Origin: an uncultured Chitinophagales bacterium
GTDB lineage: Bacteria > Bacteroidota > Bacteroidia > Chitinophagales > JAHDHT01
NCBI GenBank assembly: GCA_938023075.1
Contig: CALHDG010000137.1
Coordinates: forward strand, 1 to 64,000
Direction of reading: 5' to 3'
DNA: 64,000 bases
The notes under the pieces were generated by a model that worked only from the letters and a program-made list of their open reading frames with translations, made no database searches and had not been told where the DNA came from. Below are positions 19,627 to 28,344 of this stretch, one piece after another; positions within the stretch are counted from its first letter, which is position 1; each line of letters begins with the position of its first letter. Made by a program: the position numbers and the translations under genes.

Positions 19627-20862
19627 ATGACATACATTAAACTCGCATTTCGTAACATCTTCCGCAACCCTTTGAGAACTTTCATTACTGCGGCAGCCGT
19701 TTTTTTTGCCGTTATCTTTTGTATGTTGATGCGCTCCGTTCAATATGGTACTTATGAAAATATGGTGCAAAATGTAGTCGGTTTTTACAATGGCTATGTA
19801 AAAGTAAATCAACAAGGTTTTTGGCAAGAAAAATCATTAGATAACACTTTAGTAGATACTCCGGAGCTTAGAGAACGGCTTTTAGATCATCCGAACATAA
19901 AAGCAGTGGTGCCTCGTTTAGAAACCTTTGCGCTTGCTGCCGCTGGCGAATTGACCAAAGGTGTAATTGTTACCGGTGTAGACCCGCAAGCAGAGCAAAA
20001 CGTGGTGGACATTGAAGCCAAAATTAAACAAGGTACTTATTTCAAAAGCGAGGAAGCAGCTGTTATTATTACCGATGGCTTAGCAGAATTTTTAAAAATA
20101 GAAGTGGGCGACACTATGGTGTTGCTAGGGCAAGGCTATCAGTCGGTAAGTGCAGCAGGTAAATATCCGGTTAAAGCAATTATGCGTTTGGGCGTACCCG
20201 ATTTAAATAATGCCATGGTGTTTATGCCTATAAAAGCTTGCCAGTATATGTATGCTGCTGAAAACCGGCTAACCTCTATCATTCCAATTGTAAACAACGT
20301 AAATCAGTTAGATAAAACGGTTGCTCAATTAAAGCAACTGAACAAGGATACACAAAACCTTGAGGAAAACTATGAAGTGATGAGTTGGCAAGAAATGCTC
20401 CCACAGTTGGTTCAATTAATTCAAGCCGATAATGCCGGTGGTATCATTATGATATCTATACTTTATGTAGTAATTGGTTTCGGTATTTTCGGTACTATTT
20501 TAATGATGACTACCGAACGTCTCTACGAATTCGGCGTGCTCATTTCCGTAGGGATGAAACGTTGGAAACTCATTATCGTCGTGCTGCTCGAATCATTGTT
20601 TATCAACTTTTTAGGCGTTATTGCCGGTATGCTGGCGGGCATTCCCATATTGGGTTATTTTTATAACAACCCCATTCGTTTAAGCGGTAATTTAGATGAT
20701 TTTGCAGAGCAATATAATATTGAGCCGGTCTTGAACTTCTCACTCGACCCTGCCGTATTTTACTGGCAAGGTATCATCGTATTTATAATTGCACTGATCG
20801 TTTCAGTTTATCCCATCTTAAAAATATCTAAACTTAATTTAATTAGTGCTTTGCGAGGATAA
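19627..20862 (+). CDS. ABC transporter permease (FtsX/MacB type), first of the operon
   Basis: About 411 aa from the ATG at 19627 (MTYIKLAFRNIFRNPLRTF); an ATG at 19597 is also possible. The start looks like MacB/LolC-type permeases: a basic RNIFRNPLRT followed by one membrane helix, a large periplasmic core (residues about 45-270), and three C-terminal helices with the FtsX signature (TTERLYEFGVLISVGMKRWKL). The end, SVYPILKISKLNLISALRG, also fits. Such permeases pair with a LolD-like ATPase to move lipoproteins or other lipophilic molecules out of the inner membrane. The partner permease and ATPase now lie 2.4 kb downstream, beyond two Rpn-type genes. Confidence 0.9.
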   Translation: MTYIKLAFRNIFRNPLRTFITAAAVFFAVIFCMLMRSVQYGTYENMVQNVVGFYNGYVKVNQQGFWQEKSLDNTLVDTPELRERLLDHPNIKAVVPRLETFALAAAGELTKGVIVTGVDPQAEQNVVDIEAKIKQGTYFKSEEAAVIITDGLAEFLKIEVGDTMVLLGQGYQSVSAAGKYPVKAIMRLGVPDLNNAMVFMPIKACQYMYAAENRLTSIIPIVNNVNQLDKTVAQLKQLNKDTQNLEENYEVMSWQEMLPQLVQLIQADNAGGIIMISILYVVIGFGIFGTILMMTTERLYEFGVLISVGMKRWKLIIVVLLESLFINFLGVIAGMLAGIPILGYFYNNPIRLSGNLDDFAEQYNIEPVLNFSLDPAVFYWQGIIVFIIALIVSVYPILKISKLNLISALRG

Positions 20863-20865
20863 TTA

Positions 20866-21900
20866 ATGAAAAAGAAACATCGCTTTATATCTCTCATGTC
20901 CGATTTTGGTTTTAAAACCGTGTTTGCTGATGAAAATGATACGCTTTTTTTAAGAACTGCTTTACAAGCGGTTATTCAACTCGAGCATCCTATAAAACAC
21001 ATTCAATTTTTAAATAATGAAGTTACACCTGCATCAAAAACTTCAAGAGGCGGACGATACGATTTAATTTGTATTGACGAAATGAACAACAACTTTATTG
21101 TGGAGATGCAATTGGCACACTTCAAAAACTATGTAAATCGATCAAAATTTTACGCCCTCAATCGCTTTGATGCACTGCTCCAAAAAGGAGATTATAAATT
21201 CAATAATCCATTGCCACCCATTTATATCATCAGCTTTCTTGGTAAAAATATATTTCCTCAATCAAAAGAATATTATCATTTTTCGAGGCTAAGGAATGCT
21301 ACAAAAATAAATTTACCATCTTCAGTGATTCTTTTTCTCCCTGACTTCGTTGAAAAGCCTCGTCTTAGCTTAGGCTAAGCCTACGTTTTTCGCCTCGCCA
21401 GGAAAAAAAATAATCTACTCCATATTGATAAATTTATTTTCTCCGCATTCCTAAAAAATCAAATTGGCGAAACTTTAGACGATCAAATTACTCATGTTTT
21501 CATAGAAATCGCTAAATTTGAAAAAACTAAAGAACAATTAATAACGGACTTAGATAAATTATTGTACTTGATGAAAAATTCACAAAAAATTAATATATTA
21601 GATGAAATTCCAGGAGAACTTTCAACTGAATGGATTAGAAAGGCGGTTGAAAAATTAGATTCTACCAAACTCACTCCTCGTGAACGAGAGCAATATATGC
21701 GCATGATTGTGCACAATGCAGCCATCGTTGAAGAAAAAGAAGAAACCGAAAAAAAATGGGAAACCTTAATTGAAGAAACCAAAAAAGAATTCAAAAAAGA
21801 AAAATTAACAGCCGCAAAAGAATTGAAAGCTACAGGACTTAATATAGCAACTATAGCCAACATCCTAAAATTAAAAATAGAAGATGTTGAAAATTTATAA
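20866..21900 (+). pseudogene. Rpn-type PD-(D/E)XK nuclease gene, copy 1, interrupted by MITE-2
   Basis: The first part (20866-21292) encodes the nuclease core: SDFGFKTVF, GGRYDLICIDE and FIVEMQ, matching the intact neighbour. The frame then enters the 159-bp MITE-2 insertion and stops at 21378. From 21452 the remaining C-terminus, with its coiled coil and the end LKIEDVENL, is intact. Removing the element and one TAA restores one continuous frame of about 290 codons. The 162-base addition keeps phase, but stops inside it block full-length translation. The start codon lies 3 bases after the permease stop. Confidence 0.9.
21293..21451 (+). mobile_element. MITE-2, copy A (159 bp) inside Rpn copy 1
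   Basis: Terminal inverted repeats GGAATGC...AAAATAAATTTA and TAAATTTATTTT...GCATTCC, flanked by a TAA duplication (21290-21292 and 21452-21454). The intact copy at 22.5 kb shows the empty site, GACTAAAAAATC, so both ends and the duplication are defined exactly. The interior is itself largely palindromic (AAAAGCCTCGTCTTAG...CTAAGCCTACGTTTTT). It has no coding capacity. Confidence 0.95.
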
Positions 21901-21940
21901 CAAGTTAAATATCAAGTAGACAATATTTTGATTCTTTTTT

Positions 21941-22055
21941 TGAAGCGAAACCATATAACACGTACAAACCTCAGTCCCGCTTTCCGTTCAAATGCTGTTT
22001 ACCAACACACCAAAAGCGACCCTGCAAAACAGCATGACCACTCCAATCGGGGCTA
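21941..22055 (+). repeat. SR1 structured repeat, copy 2
   Basis: It runs from TGAAGCGAAACC to CGGGGCTA. AGTCCCG (21973-21979) can pair with CGGGGCT (22048-22054), and the inner hairpin is ATGCTGTTT / AAACAGCAT. It lies 40 bases after the end of Rpn copy 1. Confidence 0.9.
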
Positions 22056-22127
22056 TTTTAAAAACTTCACTCCCTCGTACTTTCATAAAGCTTTTTCAAA
22101 ATTTATTTTTATAGAATTTCTTAATAG

Positions 22128-23036
22128 ATGAAAAAGAAAGATCGCTTTATTTCGCTCATGTCCGATTTTGGTTTTAAAACCGTGTTTGCTGATGAAAACG
22201 ATACGCTTTTTTTAAGAACTGCTTTACAAGCGGTTATTCAACTCGAGCATCCTATAAAACATATACAATTTTTAAATAATGAGGTTACCCCTGCATCAAA
22301 ATCTTCAAGAGGCGGACGATACGATTTGATTTGTATTGATGAAATGAACAACAACTTTATTGTGGAGATGCAATTGGCACACTTCAAAAACTATGTACAT
22401 CGATCAAAATTTTACGCCCTCAATCGCTTTGATACACTGCTCCAAAAAGGAGATTATAAATTCAATAATCCATTGCCACCCATTTATATCATCAGCTTTC
22501 TTGGTAAAAATATATTTCCTCAATCAAAAGAATATTATCATTTTTCGAGACTAAAAAATCAAATAGGCGAAACTTTAGACGATCAAATTACCCATGTTTT
22601 CATAGAAATCGCTAAATTTGAGAAAACTAAAGAACAGTTAATAACTGACTTAGATAAATTATTGTACTTGATGAAAAATTCACAAAAAATTAATATATTA
22701 GATGAAATTCCAGGAGAACTTTCAACTGAATGGATTAGAAAAGCGGTTGAAAAATTAGATTCTACCAAACTCACTCCTCGTGAACGAGAGCAATACATGC
22801 GCATGATTGTGCACAATGCAGCCATCGTTGAAGAAAAAGAAGAAACCGAAAAGAAATGGGAAGAAGCCATGCAAGAAGCCGTTACAAAGGCCAAAGCAGA
22901 AACCGAAATTAAAGTTGAAGAGGAATTTAAAAAAGAAAAATTAACTGCCGCAAAAGAATTGAAAGCAACAGGGCTTGATACAGCTACTATAGCCAACATC
23001 CTAAAATTAAAAATAGAAGATGTTGAAAATTTATAA
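22128..23036 (+). CDS. Rpn family PD-(D/E)XK nuclease / putative transposase, intact copy
   Basis: 302 aa. The N-terminal 190 residues are a PD-(D/E)XK nuclease of the Rpn/PDDEXK_2 type, with D66 in GGRYDLICIDE and E80-x-Q82 in FIVEMQL. The N-terminal phrase FISLMSDFGFKTVF is characteristic. The C-terminal 100 residues are charged and probably coiled-coil (EEKEETEKKWEEAMQEA), ending in a short helix-turn element (GLDTATIANILKLKIEDVENL). In E. coli, Rpn proteins nick DNA and promote RecA-independent recombination. It sits as an insertion between two ABC permease genes, next to its broken twin, and is followed by an SR1 repeat. Confidence 0.9.
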   Translation: MKKKDRFISLMSDFGFKTVFADENDTLFLRTALQAVIQLEHPIKHIQFLNNEVTPASKSSRGGRYDLICIDEMNNNFIVEMQLAHFKNYVHRSKFYALNRFDTLLQKGDYKFNNPLPPIYIISFLGKNIFPQSKEYYHFSRLKNQIGETLDDQITHVFIEIAKFEKTKEQLITDLDKLLYLMKNSQKINILDEIPGELSTEWIRKAVEKLDSTKLTPREREQYMRMIVHNAAIVEEKEETEKKWEEAMQEAVTKAKAETEIKVEEEFKKEKLTAAKELKATGLDTATIANILKLKIEDVENL

Positions 23037-23076
23037 CAAGTTAAATACAAAGTAAACAATATTTTGATTCTTTTTT

Positions 23077-23191
23077 TGAAGCGAAACCATATAACACGCA
23101 CAAACCTCAGTCCCGCTTTCCGTTCAAATGCTGTTTGCCAACACACCAAAAGCCACCCTGCAAAACAGCATAACCACTCCAATCGGGGCTA
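23077..23191 (+). repeat. SR1 structured repeat, copy 3
   Basis: A near-identical twin of the copy at 21941, produced by the tandem duplication. The inner hairpin is ATGCTGTTT / AAACAGCAT, and TCCCGCTTTCCG and AATCGGGGCTA are conserved. Confidence 0.9.
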
Positions 23192-23255
23192 TTTTATAAG
23201 TTTCGCGGCTTCGAACTTTCGGCAACTTTTTAATAATTGATAATTAATTAATTTT

Positions 23256-24479
23256 ATGTGGACAATAGCAAAAATAGCATGGCGCAACATATGGAGAAAC
23301 AAGCTTCGCAGCTTTGCCGTTTTCGCCTCGGTGGCTTTAGGCTTATGGGCAGGTATTTTTGCAACATCCTTGGCAAATGGCTTAAATGAACAACGCATTA
23401 GTAATGTGATTGATAATCAATTATCCCATTTTCAAATACACGCCCCCGGTTTTCGCGATAATTTTGAAATCAATAAAGTCATCACCAATACTGAAAGCAT
23501 CCAACAAAAATTAGACAGTAATCCAAAAGTAAAAGCCTATACTACCCGAACGATGGTTTCGGGTATGGTTAGCTCTGCATCGAGCAGCAAAGGGGTTCAA
23601 ATAAAAGGCATCATACCCGAAAACGAAAACGCTGTAGTCAACCTTGAAAAATTTATGGTAGAAGGCGAATATTTTGGTAAAGCCGGCAGAACGCCTTCCA
23701 TTATTCTTGGTAAAACTTTGGCGGATAAACTCAACGTTAAAGTTCGTAAAAAATTAATTCTCAAATTTCAAGATGGCAATAATGAAGTAATTGCGGCGGC
23801 TTTTAAAGTAAAGGGATTATACAAAACGGTAGATACACGCAACGATGAAATGACGGTGTTTATTGAGCAACCTAAATTAAACGAACTACTCGGCTTTTCT
23901 GATGAAGTACATGAAGTAGCCATTCTATTAAATGATATTAATAACATAGAAACGATTAGCCCTGATTTGAAAGCCGCTTTCCCCAACTTATTGGTAGAAA
24001 GTTGGAAAGAAGTTTTTCCCGGTTTAGATACCGCCGACCAATTGCAGGAACAAACCAGTATGTTGTTATTATATATTATTATGCTGGCATTGTGTTTCGG
24101 TATTTTAAATACCATGTTAATGGTGGTGTTAGAAAGGGTACGCGAATTTGGCATGCTAATGGCAGTTGGTATGAACAAACTCAAAGTATTTTTTATGGTG
24201 ATGTTCGAAACCATTTTTTTAATGCTAACAGCCACACCGGTTGGTTTGGCTATGGCGTGGTTAACCGTTTGGTATTTTAGTAAGTTTGGCTTAGATTTTA
24301 GTGGACAATCCGAAGGCTTTGAAAGCATGGGTATTGACCCTATTGTTTATCCCGTTTTAACCTACGATTATTACCCGAAAGTAATTATGTTAGTTGTAGC
24401 TGCCGCCATTTTAAGTGCTATTTATCCGGCGATAAGAGCAGTGCGATTAAATCCGGCAGAATCCATCAGAAAATTATAA
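23256..24479 (+). CDS. ABC transporter permease (FtsX/MacB type), second of the operon
   Basis: 407 aa starting MWTIAKIAWRNIWRNKLRSF, the typical FtsX-type opening. One membrane helix follows (residues about 19-40), then a periplasmic core (to about 270), then three C-terminal helices with ERVREFGMLMAVGMNKLKVF and the end YPAIRAVRLNPAESIRKL. It forms a heterodimeric permease with the product of the gene at 19627 in the ancestral arrangement. The ATPase gene starts 27 bases downstream. The reading frame is intact despite the upstream insertions, but polarity or the loss of co-transcription is possible. Confidence 0.92.
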   Translation: MWTIAKIAWRNIWRNKLRSFAVFASVALGLWAGIFATSLANGLNEQRISNVIDNQLSHFQIHAPGFRDNFEINKVITNTESIQQKLDSNPKVKAYTTRTMVSGMVSSASSSKGVQIKGIIPENENAVVNLEKFMVEGEYFGKAGRTPSIILGKTLADKLNVKVRKKLILKFQDGNNEVIAAAFKVKGLYKTVDTRNDEMTVFIEQPKLNELLGFSDEVHEVAILLNDINNIETISPDLKAAFPNLLVESWKEVFPGLDTADQLQEQTSMLLLYIIMLALCFGILNTMLMVVLERVREFGMLMAVGMNKLKVFFMVMFETIFLMLTATPVGLAMAWLTVWYFSKFGLDFSGQSEGFESMGIDPIVYPVLTYDYYPKVIMLVVAAAILSAIYPAIRAVRLNPAESIRKL

Positions 24480-24506
24480 AATAAAAAACCACAAGAACGA
24501 AAAGAC

Positions 24507-25196
24507 GTGAAAGAAATCATAAGTATACAAAATTTAGAAAAAATTTATAACCCAACTAAAGTCGCCGTTCACGCATTACGTGGTGTTAACCTTTCAGTTA
24601 ACGAAGGAGAATTTGCGGCTATTGTCGGTCCTTCAGGTTCAGGTAAAAGTACTTTCTTAAATTTAATTGGTGGTTTAGATAATCCTACCTCGGGCAAAGT
24701 AATTATTGGTGGAAATGATATTTCAAAACTCTCTGCCAACCAACTCATTGAATTTCGCTTACAGCATATTGGTTTTGTTTTTCAAGCCTATAACCTCATA
24801 CCGGTTTTAACTAGTAAAGAAAATGTAGAGTTTATTATGTTGATGCAAAACCGTAGCATAAAAGAGCGCGAAGAACGTGCCATCAGTTTATTAAAAGCCG
24901 TAGGTTTAGAAAAAGAAATTGATCGCCGACCGGTTGAACTTTCTGGTGGGCAACAACAACGGGTGGCTGTAGCAAGAGCCTTAGCTTCTAAACCCGATTT
25001 TGTTTTAGCAGATGAACCAACGGCTAATTTAGATTCCAAATCTGCCGAAAACCTCTTAGACATTATGGAGCGGCTCAACCAAGAAGAAGGCATTACTTTC
25101 CTATTCTCAACACACGATGCCCGCGTGGTCAAACGCGCCCGAAGAGTAGTTACCTTAGAAGATGGCTTGATTGCGAGTGATGAAAGTAGAAGTTAA
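24507..25196 (+). CDS. ABC transporter ATP-binding protein (LolD/MacB type)
   Basis: 229 aa with all ATPase motifs: Walker A GPSGSGKST (residues 41-49), the Q-loop in FVFQAYNLIPVLTSKENV, signature LSGGQQQR (145-152), Walker B FVLADEPT (165-172) and the H-loop in LFSTHD. The phrase NLIPVLTSKENVE is typical of the LolD/MacB/FtsE branch. The start is GTG at 24507, which gives the standard N-terminus (KEIISIQNLEKIY). It powers the two permeases encoded upstream; cargo could be lipoproteins or another amphiphile. Confidence 0.95.
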   Translation: MKEIISIQNLEKIYNPTKVAVHALRGVNLSVNEGEFAAIVGPSGSGKSTFLNLIGGLDNPTSGKVIIGGNDISKLSANQLIEFRLQHIGFVFQAYNLIPVLTSKENVEFIMLMQNRSIKEREERAISLLKAVGLEKEIDRRPVELSGGQQQRVAVARALASKPDFVLADEPTANLDSKSAENLLDIMERLNQEEGITFLFSTHDARVVKRARRVVTLEDGLIASDESRS

Positions 25197-25204
25197 AACG
25201 AAGT

Positions 25205-25390
25205 TTAAGGTTTAATTCGCACAACCAAAAACCCATTTAAAAGTCTAACTCTGTTTGTATTATAAGTTACCGCTGTATTGTCTTGAACTACTGCTTTAGA
25301 TTCTATAAGGTCAGCTACTGTAACCATTTCAGAACTTGTATGAACATTTAAAAAATTCTCAGTAATGTAAGCATTGCTGCCCTTTGCCAA
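25205..25390 (-). pseudogene. Possible remnant of a secreted-protein C-terminus (3-coathanger-like)
   Basis: A 61-codon minus-strand frame without a credible start. The stretch ESKAVVQDNTAVTYNTNRVR followed by LLNGFLV resembles the 3-coathanger stack found at the ends of Bacteroidota secreted proteins. A related-looking end occurs in the neighbouring plus-strand gene. The remainder of 25391-25558 is AT-rich without features. Confidence 0.35.
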
Positions 25391-25558
25391 GCTCTATAAA
25401 CAAATTGTTATTGTAAAAATAAAATTATTATCTATGCTTAATTTTTATCTTGAAAATTGGCTTCGAATTATTATAGAAAATTGTTATAACTATTTGAAAA
25501 ACAAGAATTTACTTTAAAAAGAAGTGCCTGTGAATTATTAAAAAACGAACATATTGAG

Positions 25559-25590
25559 TTTGTATCAATCATATGCTTCTCATACTTTTG
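25559..25590 (+). promoter_or_regulatory. Bacteroidota-type promoter for the DUF11 protein gene
   Basis: TTTG (25559-25562), a 20-base spacer, then TACTTTTG (25583-25590), matching the -33 TTTG / -7 TAnnTTTG pattern, 24 bases before the ATG at 25615. Confidence 0.7.
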
Positions 25591-25614
25591 TTTTTTAACT
25601 AAAAAAAAATTGAA

Positions 25615-27420
25615 ATGAAGAAGTCTTTTTTTACCATTATCCTTTTCTCTTTTACTTATTTATTCTCTTATAGCAATCAACTGAACAATGAAAATGAAAC
25701 CAAGACTAAGCAACACAAAACCATGGTTCGCTTCACAGATTTTCCTTGTTATGCAGTATCGGAAGATAACGGACCACCCAATGTATTTTTTGAATATGAC
25801 CCAAGTACCAACTCTTGGATTTCTATAGGTATTACCGGCACCGAAAGCATAGAAGCCTTAGCTACCGATCCGGTTAATGAAATTGTTTTTGCAGTTGACG
25901 GAGGTACTTTTGGGTTTATTGATCAAAATACGGCTAAGTTTACAGCCATTGGTGAAATAGGTTTCGGTAATGGCGATTTCGGACAGATTAGTTTAGATGA
26001 TATTGACGGTTTAACTTATGATTTCAAGAATCAAATAATGTATGCAACCCACCGGATTAGTGGTGCCGGACCTGGAACTAACGATCTGCTCTTTCTCATT
26101 GACATAGCAACTGGTAGTGTTGTTCGTTCTGCTATGATCAATTCTAATGGTAACTTTGCAGATTATGCAGTAATACAAGAAACAATTGACGAGGAGTATG
26201 GAAATGACATTTACGATGTGGAAGATATTGCCTGGAATCCATATACCGGACAATTATTTTCAATAATTAATCAAAATAGTTCTGGAGTTGTTGCAGAATT
26301 AGAGTCCTCTACAGGTAAAATTAACGCCGTTGTACGGGATTTAAGTATAGAGTCATCTGGAGGACTTGGTGTATCCTATCTTGGTGAGTTATTTGCTAAT
26401 ACAAAGGTTTCCAACGGACAAATGTGTATAATTAATGTATTTGCCTATGGTTATGGGTTTGAAAATCCATTTTGTTATGACTTTGATAGTAAGGTAGAAG
26501 CCTTTGATTGTTCAACTGCTTTTAATGATTTAGCTTTAAGCCTTGAGCTAGATCCAACCACGCAGCAACCCATTACAGGAGGCAGTGAAATAACTTTTAC
26601 TATAACCATTCAAAATCAAGGAGATATTGACAATACGAATATTACCTTAACAAATTATACACCGCAAGGCTTAACTTTATCAGATGCTAATTGGACTGAA
26701 TTGTCAAATGGAACCGCTATCTTAAATGTAGATCATCAACTTAAATCAGGCACTGATTTTGAAATACCGGTTACCTTTTTAATTAATTCAGATTATATTG
26801 GTACTGCATTTAATGCTGTAGAAATTACTTCTACTTTTAATTATGATATAACCGATGATTTAGGAAACCCAATTCCATTACCTGATGTGGATTCTAATCC
26901 TGATGATAATAGCACCAACGACTGTTTAAATTGTGATATCGATATTCCTGATCTAGTTTATGAAGATGATTTTGGTATAGTCAATTTTTCTGTAGAGCAA
27001 GTAGATAATTTAGCATATATGATGATAGATATGAAACCGGAAAACTGCAATGCTTTAGGTTCTGCTACCATACAAATCTTATCAGGAGGAATGCCTCCCT
27101 TTACACACAAATGGGTAAACATTGCAGGCGAAACCGTTCATAATCAAACTACAAATTATCCACAACACCAAATACCCAACCTTAAATCTGGAGGATATTA
27201 CGTTACTATTACGGATGCAATAAATCAGGCAAATACTTTCTCAACTATTGTACCATTTATAGCCCCTTTAGAGGGCAATGCAAATTGCATCAATACTTGT
27301 CCGGAATATGTTATTGTTCCAACGGGTTCAGCCTCTGGTAATTTTATGGCAGAAGAAATATTGGAAATTAAAGGTTATGTTGAAAAGATAAATAATGCTC
27401 TATTTGATATTTGTGAATAG
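25615..27420 (+). CDS. Secreted protein with propeller-like N-terminus, DUF11 domain and 3-coathanger-like end
   Basis: 601 aa with a signal peptide (MKKSFFTIILFSFTYLFSYS). Residues about 40-300 have repeated WISIGITG / IEALATDPVNEIVFAV-type strands, suggesting a beta-propeller. Residues about 310-400 form a DUF11-like repeat (ITFTITIQNQGDIDNTNITL). Another beta-domain follows (SGGMPPFTHKWVNIAGETVH, SprB-repeat-like). The C-terminus, VPTGSASGNFMAEEILEIKG, fits a 3-coathanger stack and not a standard T9SS tail. It is probably exported to the surface or medium. The function is unknown. A promoter lies just upstream and a terminator just downstream, so it is monocistronic. Confidence 0.8.
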   Translation: MKKSFFTIILFSFTYLFSYSNQLNNENETKTKQHKTMVRFTDFPCYAVSEDNGPPNVFFEYDPSTNSWISIGITGTESIEALATDPVNEIVFAVDGGTFGFIDQNTAKFTAIGEIGFGNGDFGQISLDDIDGLTYDFKNQIMYATHRISGAGPGTNDLLFLIDIATGSVVRSAMINSNGNFADYAVIQETIDEEYGNDIYDVEDIAWNPYTGQLFSIINQNSSGVVAELESSTGKINAVVRDLSIESSGGLGVSYLGELFANTKVSNGQMCIINVFAYGYGFENPFCYDFDSKVEAFDCSTAFNDLALSLELDPTTQQPITGGSEITFTITIQNQGDIDNTNITLTNYTPQGLTLSDANWTELSNGTAILNVDHQLKSGTDFEIPVTFLINSDYIGTAFNAVEITSTFNYDITDDLGNPIPLPDVDSNPDDNSTNDCLNCDIDIPDLVYEDDFGIVNFSVEQVDNLAYMMIDMKPENCNALGSATIQILSGGMPPFTHKWVNIAGETVHNQTTNYPQHQIPNLKSGGYYVTITDAINQANTFSTIVPFIAPLEGNANCINTCPEYVIVPTGSASGNFMAEEILEIKGYVEKINNALFDICE

Positions 27421-27464
27421 TAGTTTCACAATTTTTGGTTGACATTGGTAGATAGACTTTGTCT

Positions 27465-27503
27465 GCAAGGTACACGTAATGGTTATGCGTACCTTGCTTT
27501 TTT
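27465..27503 (+). terminator. Rho-independent terminator
   Basis: GCAAGGTAC / GTACCTTGC stem followed by TTTTTT, 45 bases after the DUF11 gene. Confidence 0.9.
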
Positions 27504-27586
27504 ATGAACAATAAAATATCAAATACAATCAAACAATGTATTTATTAAATTAATAACTCAAATTTTGCTAGTAAGTTGGGCAAGTT

Positions 27587-27622
27587 TATCCAAACATTAA
27601 AAGTAGTTGACACTTTATTGGT
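27587..27622 (+). repeat. Shared fragment with 58.3 kb (possible IS end)
   Basis: CAAGTTTATCCAAACATTAA followed by AAGTAGTTGACACTTTA recurs at 58321-58362 with few changes. The motif is of the kind seen at insertion-sequence termini, but no transposase is present. Confidence 0.6.
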
Positions 27623-27720
27623 TCCCTTTTTAAGGTTTAAAACCTCGCACTTCAGTGCGACAAATTCTATTTCAAGTTTCTGTATCTTTCCTCCTCCTCC
27701 TGGTTAAAATATACCGAATG

Positions 27721-27850
27721 CGTCATGCTGCGATTCATTTATCCCGTTATTCGGGATTGCGCAGCTTTGAAGGCGCAGTATCTTCCTTTACTAAACATGA
27801 AGATACTGCGCAATCTGTTCCGTTTTACTATACAGATTCGCAGCATGACG
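27721..27850 (+). repeat. Multi-hairpin element with 13-bp terminal inverted repeats
   Basis: Bounded by CGTCATGCTGCGA (27721-27733) and its exact complement (27838-27850). Inside are ATCCCG/CGGGAT (27741-27757) and a perfect 13-bp inverted repeat, GCGCAGTATCTTC / GAAGATACTGCGC (27773-27811). Its right half recurs at 558-607. Nearby are a 16-bp palindrome TCGCACTTCAGTGCGA (27644-27659) and the palindrome GACTTCAAGTC near 27890. No gene is credible in 27655-27933. Confidence 0.85.
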
Positions 27851-27915
27851 GACTGTTGGAAAACCCCGTCAGAATCTTTTTTACAGAAATGACTTCAAGT
27901 CGTTTTCTCACGAAC

Positions 27916-27937
27916 CCACCTACTACAAAGTAGGTGG
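27916..27937 (+). repeat. Small hairpin CCACCTACT/AGTAGGTGG
   Basis: A 9-bp perfect stem with a 4-nt loop. A related CCCACCTACTTTATAGTGAG stretch occurs at 4505, so it belongs to a dispersed hairpin family. Confidence 0.7.
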
Positions 27938-28006
27938 TTGTTGAGTAAAATTCTCAATAAGAAGACACAATCGAAAACTCCGGAAACTCCTTATGCCCAT
28001 TGCCGT

Positions 28007-28050
28007 TATCTCAGAAAATGTGGAGAGCAACGGAACATTTATCTGAGATA
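28007..28050 (+). other. Long inverted repeat upstream of pyruvate carboxylase
   Basis: TATCTCAGAAAATGT (28007-28021) and ACATTTATCTGAGATA (28035-28050) are complementary apart from one extra base, with a 13-nt loop. It is followed by a second small hairpin, CCCGAAACTTCGGG (about 28109). A TAATTTTG at 28211-28218 could be a -7 box for pyc. If so, the hairpins lie upstream of the transcript and are not part of its leader. Confidence 0.6.
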
Positions 28051-28344
28051 GCTACTAAGGTTTTCCCCTAATTTAAAAGTTTAGCAGGGTGTTTTTAGGA
28101 GAGATGCTCCCGAAACTTCGGGATTCCGCAAGCTCCACAGATTTCCGGTATAACGTTTGTTACTGTACTCAATTGTTCAAAATCACTAAAAGTTAAAATT
28201 CTCATCGTATTAATTTTGCAAAGCATAATGAAATGATAATCAGTACTTTAACGTATTAAAAATACTATCGGAACATCAGTGAATAATCTTTCACAAAAAA
28301 ATGCATAATTTGGATGCTGTTATAACAAGCTCATTAACAATTAC

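Larger units (their letters stand above)
20866..23215 (+). repeat. Tandem duplication: Rpn gene plus SR1 repeat, two units
   Basis: Unit 1 (20866 to about 22100) and unit 2 (22128 to about 23215) each hold an Rpn gene followed by the same SR1 element. Outside the MITE-2 insertion and a short indel near the coiled coil, the two are almost identical at the DNA level. The duplication therefore predates the MITE insertion and is recent. Confidence 0.88.

Noticed and set aside
20866-25196. The Rpn genes and ABC genes as a new defence system
   Set aside because: The ABC proteins are ordinary FtsX/LolD exporters, and the Rpn genes look inserted. The gene order is better explained by insertion than by a functional operon.
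27655-27933. A 92-codon plus-strand frame
   Set aside because: It runs through nested perfect inverted repeats and ends in the CCACCTACT hairpin. The protein sequence has no family-like pattern.
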